NCBI GenBank assembly: GCA_964405335.1
Contig: CAYONP010000104.1
Coordinates: 1-19,431, forward strand
Length of the DNA: 19,431 nucleotides
From: CAYONP01 sp964405335
Lineage (GTDB): Bacteria > Armatimonadota > UBA10988
Reading direction: 5' to 3'
Shown here: positions 14,027 through 19,431 of the stretch, in pieces
Layout of the letters: the number at the start of each line of letters is the position of its first letter
How positions within the stretch are numbered: position 1 is the stretch's first letter
Translations under genes and position numbers: made by a program
Notes under the pieces: model-generated
Database searches by the model: none
The model's input: the letters and a program-made list of their open reading frames with translations, nothing else
What the model was told of the DNA's origin: nothing

Positions 14027-14632
14027 ATGAAGTCAGAACAGTATTTCGCGCAGCAACCGCAAGTCGCCTCGCAACCGCGCGAGATCCGCGCCACGCTGCG
14101 CGGCGAGCCGTGGCGGTTCGTCACCGACCGGGGGGTCTTCTCGCCCGACGCGGTCGACGCCGGGTCGCGCCTGCTGATCGAGACGATGATCATCCCGCCG
14201 GGTTCGCGCCTGCTCGACCTCGGCGCCGGCTACGGGCCGATCGGCCTGGTCGCCGCCCGGCTGGCCGGGCCCGGCGGTCAGGCGGTGCTGGTCGAGATCA
14301 ACGAACGGGCGCTGGCGCTGGCCGAGCAGAACGCGGTGCTCAACGGGGTCGAGAACGTCTCGTTCGCGGCGGTGATCGAGCCCGGGCCGCCGTTCGACGT
14401 GGTGCTGACCAACCCGCCCAGCCGGGCCGGCTACAAGGTGGTCATGCCGCTCCTGGAGGCCGGCGCGGAGGCGCTGGCGCCGGGCGGCGCGCTGTGGCTG
14501 GTCGGTCACAAGCATCTTGGCGTCAAGACGCTGGCCAAGCGGCTCGAGGCGTTGCTCGGCCCGGTCGAGACGATGGAGCGCAAGGGCGGCTACCGCGTGC
14601 TCCGCGTTGGCCGCGAAGCGGCCGATGGCTGA
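14027..14632 (+). CDS. Class I SAM-dependent methyltransferase, RsmC/YbxB-like
   Basis: This 201-residue methyltransferase resembles the C-terminal catalytic half of the 16S rRNA guanine-N2 enzyme RsmC and the stand-alone Bacillus YbxB. After LRGEPWRFVTDRGVFSPDAVDAGS, the SAM-binding motif I is LDLGAGYGPIG (63-73), the acidic E of VLVEIN ends beta-2, and motif IV is N129-P-P-S-R, the NPP(F/Y/x)R signature of N-directed methylation. Its length fits the single-domain form. The ATG at 14027 is chosen because the frame's earlier TTG at 13964 is the -35 box of its own promoter; the site before the ATG is weak. Its last 8 nt overlap the recG start. The substrate is most probably rRNA, by family. 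Confidence 0.9.
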   Translation: MKSEQYFAQQPQVASQPREIRATLRGEPWRFVTDRGVFSPDAVDAGSRLLIETMIIPPGSRLLDLGAGYGPIGLVAARLAGPGGQAVLVEINERALALAEQNAVLNGVENVSFAAVIEPGPPFDVVLTNPPSRAGYKVVMPLLEAGAEALAPGGALWLVGHKHLGVKTLAKRLEALLGPVETMERKGGYRVLRVGREAADG

Positions 14633-17066
14633 CCTCGAGACCGGCCTGCGCGAGATGCTCGAGCCGCTCCGGGCCGAGTATCAGGGCGGCTGCCTCAACC
14701 GCTCGGGTCTAGGGCAGTTCGACCGCATCCTAAGCGACATGGTCGAGGAGTCGCTTGATCTCGCCGGGCCGGAGCACGAATACCGCGACCATTTGCTCCG
14801 CCTGCACGCCATCTTCGCCGAGTATCGCGAGCTCGACCTGGCCACACGGGCCAAGCGGCTGCGCGAGGCGAAGCGCAGGCTCGACGCGATGCTCGGCACG
14901 CGGCCCAGCCCCGATCGCGCGCGGCTCGAGCCGGTCCGCCTGCCGCGGCCGAGTCGCAACGACCTGACCAGCTCGGTGCAGTACTTCAAGGGCGTCGGCC
15001 CGCAGCGGGCCAAGCTGCTCGCCCGCCTCGGCATCGAGACGATTGGCGACCTGCTGTTCCACTTCCCCCGCCGGCACGAGGATCGCAGCCAGATGCGCCG
15101 TCTGCGCGAGGCCTTCGTCGACGACCTGGCCACCTTTCAGGGCGTCGTCCGCGAGGTCGATCGCCGCCGGCCGCGGGGCAACCTGTCGCTGGTCAAGGCC
15201 TGGTGCGTCGACGAGACGGGCGGGATCGATCTGGTCTGGTTCAACCAGCCGTGGGTCGCCGATCAGCTCAAGCCGGGGCAGATGATCATCTTCAGCGGCC
15301 GGGTGCAGTCCGACCGCTACGGCCGGCACCAGATTGTGCAGCCGACGTGGGAGCCGCTCGAGGCCGGCGGCGAGCCGATCCACACCGGCCGCTGGGTGCC
15401 CATCTACCCGCTCACCGAGGGCCTGACGCAGACCACCCTGCGGCGCTGGATCCACGGCGCACTCGAGCAGCACGCCGACGAGATCCGCGAGCAGATCCCC
15501 GACTGGGTGCGCGAGCAGCAGCGGCTCGGCCCGCGGCATCTGTGCGTCAAGGCCTATCACTTTCCGGCCAACGACGGCGAGCGCATCGCCGCGCGGCGGC
15601 GGCTCGTCTTCGAGGAGTTCTTCGGCCTGCAGGTGGCGCTGGCGCAGCGGCGGTACGAGTATCGCCACCGCGGGCATGGGATTGCCTTCGTGGTCGATTC
15701 GCCGCTGGTCGGCCGGCTGCTCGAGCGGCTGCCGTTCGAGCTCACCGGCGCGCAGGCGAAGGTGCTCGACGAGATCCGCGCCGACCTGGCCGAGCCGACG
15801 CCGATGAACCGCCTGCTGCAGGGCGATGTCGGCTCGGGCAAGACGCTGGTCGCCCTGGCGGCGATGCTGACCGTGGTCGATAACGGCTATCAGGCCGCGC
15901 TGATGGTGCCGACCGAGATTCTGGCCGAGCAGCATCACCGGGTCATCCGCCACTGGTGCGAGCCGCTCGGCGTGACGGTCGACCTGTTCACCGGCCGGGC
16001 GGGCGAGCGGCAGCGGCGCGAGAGCCAGAGCCGGCTGAGCGACGGCAGCACGCAGATCGCCGTCGGCACGCAGGCGCTGATCCAGAGCGGGATCGACTTC
16101 GATTCGCTGGGTCTGGTGGTGATCGACGAGCAGCACCGCTTCGGCGTCATGCAGCGCGCTGGTCTGACCCGCAAGGGCACTACGCCCGACGTGCTGGTGA
16201 TGACCGCCACGCCCATCCCGCGCACCCTGGCGCTGACCGTCTACGGCGACTTGGACACCAGTGTGATCGACGAAATGCCGGCCGGCCGGCCGCCGATCGC
16301 CACCGAGTGGGTGCCGCTGAGCGGCCGTCAGGCGCTCTACAGTCGGGTCAAGCAGCGGCTGCGCGAGGGCCGCCAGGCTTACTTCGTCTGCCCGCTGGTC
16401 GAGGAGTCGGAGTCGCTCGAGGATGTCGAAGCGGTCACCTCGCTGCACGAGCATCTGCTGCAGCACTTCGGCAAGTTCCGTGTCGGCCTGATCCACGGCC
16501 GGCTCAAATCGGCCGAGAAGGATGAGCAAATGACTCGTTTCCGGGCCGGCGACATCGACCTGCTGGCGGCGACGACGGTGATTGAGGTCGGCATCGACGT
16601 GCCCAACGCGACGGTGATGGTGATTGTCAACGCCGACCGGTTCGGCCTGGCGCAGTTGCACCAGTTGCGCGGGCGGGTCGGCCGCGGGCGGCACGAGTCG
16701 CAGTGCTACCTGCTGACCGACGCGAAGTACAACCCCGAGCTGACCGACGACGAGAGCGGCCTGCAGTACCGCGACGCCCGGGCGCGGATGCGGTTCATGG
16801 TGCAGTACAGCGACGGCTTCAAACTGGCCGAAGCCGACCTGGAGCTGCGCGGGCCGGGCGAGCTGGGTGGCACGCGGCAGAGCGGTGTGATGGACCTCCA
16901 TGTTGCCCACCTCTCGCGCGATGAGGAGCTGCTCGCCCTGGCCCGCGAGACGGCCCGCGAGCTGATCGAGCGCGACCCGCGCCTGGCCGAGCCCGCCCAC
17001 ACCGCGCTGGCGGCCTACGTGCGCGAGCGGTTCGTCGACCGGGGCCGGTTGGCCGAGGTGGGCTAG
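14625..17066 (+). CDS. recG: ATP-dependent DNA helicase RecG
   Basis: This 813-residue helicase reverses stalled replication forks and drives branch migration of Holliday junctions. An N-terminal helical extension (about 1-115), absent from the E. coli enzyme, precedes the helix-hairpin VQYFKGVGPQRAKLL (about 117-131) and the OB-fold wedge domain. The helicase core has Walker A GDVGSGKT (400-407), DEQH (501-504), MTATPIPRTLALTVYGDLD, VGIDVPNAT and QLRGRVGRGR (680-689). The C-terminal DGFKLAEADLELRGPGELGG...RQSG region is characteristic of RecG. The frame is open upstream to 14517, but the ATG at 14625 leaves only an ATGGCTGA overlap with the methyltransferase, implying coupled translation. 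All motifs are intact. Confidence 0.96.
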   Translation: MADLETGLREMLEPLRAEYQGGCLNRSGLGQFDRILSDMVEESLDLAGPEHEYRDHLLRLHAIFAEYRELDLATRAKRLREAKRRLDAMLGTRPSPDRARLEPVRLPRPSRNDLTSSVQYFKGVGPQRAKLLARLGIETIGDLLFHFPRRHEDRSQMRRLREAFVDDLATFQGVVREVDRRRPRGNLSLVKAWCVDETGGIDLVWFNQPWVADQLKPGQMIIFSGRVQSDRYGRHQIVQPTWEPLEAGGEPIHTGRWVPIYPLTEGLTQTTLRRWIHGALEQHADEIREQIPDWVREQQRLGPRHLCVKAYHFPANDGERIAARRRLVFEEFFGLQVALAQRRYEYRHRGHGIAFVVDSPLVGRLLERLPFELTGAQAKVLDEIRADLAEPTPMNRLLQGDVGSGKTLVALAAMLTVVDNGYQAALMVPTEILAEQHHRVIRHWCEPLGVTVDLFTGRAGERQRRESQSRLSDGSTQIAVGTQALIQSGIDFDSLGLVVIDEQHRFGVMQRAGLTRKGTTPDVLVMTATPIPRTLALTVYGDLDTSVIDEMPAGRPPIATEWVPLSGRQALYSRVKQRLREGRQAYFVCPLVEESESLEDVEAVTSLHEHLLQHFGKFRVGLIHGRLKSAEKDEQMTRFRAGDIDLLAATTVIEVGIDVPNATVMVIVNADRFGLAQLHQLRGRVGRGRHESQCYLLTDAKYNPELTDDESGLQYRDARARMRFMVQYSDGFKLAEADLELRGPGELGGTRQSGVMDLHVAHLSRDEELLALARETARELIERDPRLAEPAHTALAAYVRERFVDRGRLAEVG

Positions 17067-17111
17067 AAAAGGGGCTGGCGGCGGAGAGGCTAACTAGCGG
17101 CGGGGAGGATC

Positions 17112-19037
17112 GTGGGCTCACCGGCACAGCCAGCGCGGCTCCGCGGCGGGGCGATCCTGCTCGGTCTGCTGCTCATCCCGGTCAACTGCCACTGGGTCGT
17201 CGCCATGGGGCAGTTCCGCAAGTCGGGCGACCCGACCACCGTCTCGATCTTCTTCAACGTCGTCTTCTGCCTCCTGCTGCTCGAGGCGCTCAACGGCCTG
17301 CTGCGCCGGCGCTGGCCGGGGCTGGCGCTCTGCCGCTTCGAGCGCCTGACCGTCTACACCCTCTCGGCCGCCGGCTGCGGCATCGCCAGCCGCGACTGGA
17401 TCCAGGTTGCGCTGCCGCTGTGGGGCTATCCCTGGTTCCACGTCACGCCCGAGAACGACTGGCCGGCCAAGTTCCTCGCCGACGTGCCGTATGGGCTGAT
17501 TGTCACCGACGTCGACGCGCTCGCGCCCTACTTTCAGGGCCATGCGAGCTTCTACCAACGCCAGGTCTGGCTCGCCTGGCGGGCGCCGCTGCTCTACTGG
17601 GGGTGCTTCTTCACCGTCGTCTGGTGGACCATGCTGAGCCTCAACCTGCTCATCCGCCGGCAGTGGACCGAGCACGAGAAGCTGAGCTTCGCCATCCTGC
17701 AGGTGCCGCTCGAGATTACCGCCGCGCGCAACCCGCTGTGGCGCAGCAACGCCTTCTGGACTGGGTTCATCATCGCCGCGCTGATCGACCTGAACAACGG
17801 CCTCAACGCCTTCATCCCGCAGGTGCCGCTGCTCAAGCTGAAGATGACCGACCTGCGGCCGTTCTTCGCCGCCGACTACCTGAAGAAGATGGACTTCACG
17901 CCGGTCAGCTTCTTCCCCTTCGCGATTGGCCTGGCCTTTCTGCTGCCCACCGACCTGAGCTTCTCGTGCTGGTTCTTCTACCTCTTCTTCAAGGCCCAGC
18001 TCGCCCTCTTCGCCTGGCTTGGGTTCGACCCGTCGATGGGCTTCGACGGCCAGCAGGGGTCGACGCCGTACGTCAGCGAGCAGGGCATCGGCGCCTACCT
18101 GGCCTATGGCTGCCTCGCCGGCTGGATGGCCCGCCGCCACCTCGGCGACGTCTGGCGGCGGATCAAGCAGCCGGCTCAGCCCGATGATCGGCTCTACCGC
18201 TGGGCGCTCGTCGGCCTGGCCGTCGGCCTCGTCTGGTGGCTTGGCTTCGCGCGGTACTGCGGGCTCGGGCTGGGCGTCGCGCTGGCCTATGGCGGCCTCT
18301 ACTACCTGGTCACCACAACCATCACCAAGATCCGCGCCGAGCTCGGACCGCCGGTGCACGACCTGCACTTCGGCGGGCCCGACCGGATGCTGCTCACCTG
18401 GCTCGGCGTCGGCTCGATGCCGCCGGCCGAGCGGCTTGGCTTCACGCTCTTCTTCGGTTTCAACCGCGCCTATCGTGGCGTGCCGCAGCCGATGATGCTC
18501 GAGGGCATGCGCGCCGCCGAAATCGAGGGCGGCTCGCAGCGCCGGCTGGCCGCCGCGCTCTGGCTGGCCGGTCCGGTGGCGGCGTTCAGCGCCAGTTGGG
18601 CGATGCTCCACTGGGCCTATGGCGACGGGATGCAGTTCGCCCGCGAGGCCTATCGGCTGGGCGGTCAGGCGTGGCGGCGGCTCGATAGCTGGAGCACCAT
18701 GCCGTGGGACCGCGGCGCCGGCGCGACCGCTGCGATGGGGGTCGGCGCCGGCTTCTGCCTGCTGCTGATGGCCCTGCGGCTGCGCTTCCTCGGCTTTCCG
18801 TTCCACCCCATCGGTTATGCCATCAGCGCCAACTGGGCGATGAACTGCGTCTGGCTGCCGATCCTGATCGGCTGGGCGCTGAAGTCCGCGGTGCTCAAGT
18901 ATGGCGGCGCGAAGGCCTACCGCGCGGCCATCCCCGCGGCGCTCGGGCTAATCCTCGGCGAGTTCGTCGTCGGCTCGGTCTGGTCGTTGGTCGGCGTGAT
19001 CGGCGACCGGCCGGTTTATCAGTTCTGGCTCTTCTGA
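17112..19037 (+). CDS. Polytopic membrane protein, DUF6785/DUF6784-like
   Basis: This 641-residue inner-membrane protein has about 12 hydrophobic spans, beginning at residues 12-31 and 43-62 and ending near 600-630. Notable pieces are RFERLTVYTLSAAGCGIASRD, the amphipathic loop WTEHEKLSFAILQVPLEI (near 195), and FDPSMGFDGQQGSTPYVSEQGIGAYLA. They resemble, from memory, the DUF6785/DUF6784 proteins of Armatimonadota and Planctomycetota, which weakly recall oligopeptide-type transporters. Substrate and function are unknown. The start is a GTG at 17112 with GGGGAGG only 3 nt upstream, a short spacing, so a start a few codons on cannot be excluded. It lies 45 nt after recG and may be read through from it. 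Its 3' end overlaps the convergent small gene by 19 nt. Confidence 0.85.
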   Translation: MGSPAQPARLRGGAILLGLLLIPVNCHWVVAMGQFRKSGDPTTVSIFFNVVFCLLLLEALNGLLRRRWPGLALCRFERLTVYTLSAAGCGIASRDWIQVALPLWGYPWFHVTPENDWPAKFLADVPYGLIVTDVDALAPYFQGHASFYQRQVWLAWRAPLLYWGCFFTVVWWTMLSLNLLIRRQWTEHEKLSFAILQVPLEITAARNPLWRSNAFWTGFIIAALIDLNNGLNAFIPQVPLLKLKMTDLRPFFAADYLKKMDFTPVSFFPFAIGLAFLLPTDLSFSCWFFYLFFKAQLALFAWLGFDPSMGFDGQQGSTPYVSEQGIGAYLAYGCLAGWMARRHLGDVWRRIKQPAQPDDRLYRWALVGLAVGLVWWLGFARYCGLGLGVALAYGGLYYLVTTTITKIRAELGPPVHDLHFGGPDRMLLTWLGVGSMPPAERLGFTLFFGFNRAYRGVPQPMMLEGMRAAEIEGGSQRRLAAALWLAGPVAAFSASWAMLHWAYGDGMQFAREAYRLGGQAWRRLDSWSTMPWDRGAGATAAMGVGAGFCLLLMALRLRFLGFPFHPIGYAISANWAMNCVWLPILIGWALKSAVLKYGGAKAYRAAIPAALGLILGEFVVGSVWSLVGVIGDRPVYQFWLF

Positions 19038-19300
19038 CGCTTCTCGTAGTAGAGCATGATGCCGAACAGGCCGGCGATGGCGACGCCGATGCCGCCGAGC
19101 AGAATCGGGTCGTTGTTCTGATTCGGCCGCATGAACTCCTCAACCCGCACGCCGCGCACCCGCACCGGCTTGGCCTCACGGCGGTCGGCCCGCAGCGCCG
19201 GCCGGATGGTCAACGGCTCGCCGGCCGCGGCCGGTCGCGGCGGCCAGGCCAGCGCCAGGCCGAGCAGCAGGCCGGCGATGAGCACGCCAAACTTGCCCAT
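19019..19300 (-). CDS. Small membrane protein of unknown function, signal peptide plus C-terminal TM
   Basis: This 93-residue protein has an N-terminal signal-like segment (GVLIAGLLLGLALAWPPRPAAAG, about 5-27). A polar, basic middle (RADRREAKPVRVRGVRVEEF) follows, then a second membrane span (PILLGGIGVAIAGLFGIML, about 65-83) and a short KRQKSQN tail. The predicted topology is an exported loop with the C-terminus in the cytoplasm. GGAGGG is 6 nt before the ATG, which makes the gene credible despite its size. Its last 19 nt overlap the 3' end of the DUF6785-like gene on the other strand. I recognise no family. Confidence 0.72.
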   Translation of the reverse strand: MGKFGVLIAGLLLGLALAWPPRPAAAGEPLTIRPALRADRREAKPVRVRGVRVEEFMRPNQNNDPILLGGIGVAIAGLFGIMLYYEKRQKSQN

Positions 19301-19407
19301 GTCGCGCCCTCCGATCCCCTATCGGCCGCTTGCCGGCAGACCGCAGGGCCCACCGAAGAGGCTCCTGACCCTATAGGCGTTGGCGTTGGGCCCAGAGACC
19401 GCCTCTC

Positions 19408-19431
19408 GGTGCCACTGGCGGCTTGCCCGCC
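19408..19431. repeat. Third copy of the CACTGGCGG palindrome, cut by the window edge
   Basis: These 24 nt are the exact reverse complement of 7866-7889 and hold the left arm, loop CTTGC and part of the right arm. The element probably continues past the window. It lies upstream of the small membrane protein gene, in a 131-nt gap where I see nothing else certain. Confidence 0.75.

Noticed and set aside
14517..14624. Upstream in-frame start for recG
   Set aside because: It would add 36 arginine/alanine-rich residues that overlap the end of the methyltransferase; the ATG at 14625 is the natural coupled start.
14730..17000. Long open frame antisense to recG (756 codons)
   Set aside because: It is the reverse-strand shadow of a fully motif-supported recG in GC-rich DNA; its product is low-complexity and has no ribosome-binding site or known domain.
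17067..17111. Terminator between recG and the membrane-protein gene
   Set aside because: Only a loose GCTAG...CTAGC pairing is visible, with no stable stem or U-tract; read-through is as likely.
17118..18806. Long open frame antisense to the DUF6785-like gene (562 codons)
   Set aside because: Its composition is dominated by A, E, G, P, Q and R, as expected for the complement of a membrane-protein gene; no recognisable fold.

Overview
The window is very GC-rich bacterial chromosome carrying 16 protein-coding genes at high density. I saw no rRNA, tRNA, CRISPR array, transposase or phage gene. The best clue to the host is the secreted prepilin-type protein at 9600-10274. Its N-terminal GFTLIELLVVIAII segment runs straight into a LFPVFAKAREKAR stretch and later carries an H-x9-DG motif, a style I associate with Armatimonadota and less closely with Planctomycetota. 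Secreted FG-GAP-like propellers, a copper-amine-oxidase-N-like stalk domain, a Gfo/Idh/MocA oxidoreductase and a DUF6785-like membrane protein fit the same kind of host. This assignment is inference from protein style, not from a marker gene.

Layout. 53-2708 (minus): a lipoprotein of stacked carboxypeptidase-regulatory-like domains, followed by an NAD-dependent epimerase/dehydratase. 2948-5386 (plus): a tight three-gene cassette of an ECF sigma factor, a membrane anti-sigma-like protein with a degenerate zinc site and a VEVPVEK-repeat tail, and an exported PDZ-domain protein; it ends in a perfect 46-nt palindrome. 5524-7769 (plus): mreB and an exported TolB-like beta-propeller. 7770-7995: a repeat-rich gap between convergent genes. 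7996-9488 (minus): a small conserved protein and a Gfo/Idh/MocA oxidoreductase. 9600-10274 (minus): the prepilin-type protein with a long leader. 10482-13937 (minus): a propeller protein and a large exported protein with a stalk domain. 14027-17066 (plus): a strong sigma70-type promoter driving an RsmC/YbxB-like methyltransferase overlapped by recG. 17112-19037 (plus): a large polytopic membrane protein, convergent with and overlapping a small membrane protein (19019-19300, minus).

Most genes are housekeeping or lineage-typical secreted proteins. The most interesting unit is the 2948-5386 cassette. The anti-sigma-like protein lacks zinc ligands at the usual positions and has a repetitive, proline-rich presumed extracytoplasmic tail that ends in -VQF. 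The next gene encodes an exported PDZ protein with no visible protease domain. PDZ domains bind free hydrophobic C-termini (DegS binds YxF-type ends), so the sequence suggests, without proving, a tail-to-PDZ sensing pair for envelope stress.

Two families of dispersed palindromes (7816-7884 with a copy at the right window edge; 2810-2827 with 10441-10457) and the 46-nt palindrome at 5386-5431 look like REP-type intergenic elements. No gene-free stretch exceeds 300 bases.
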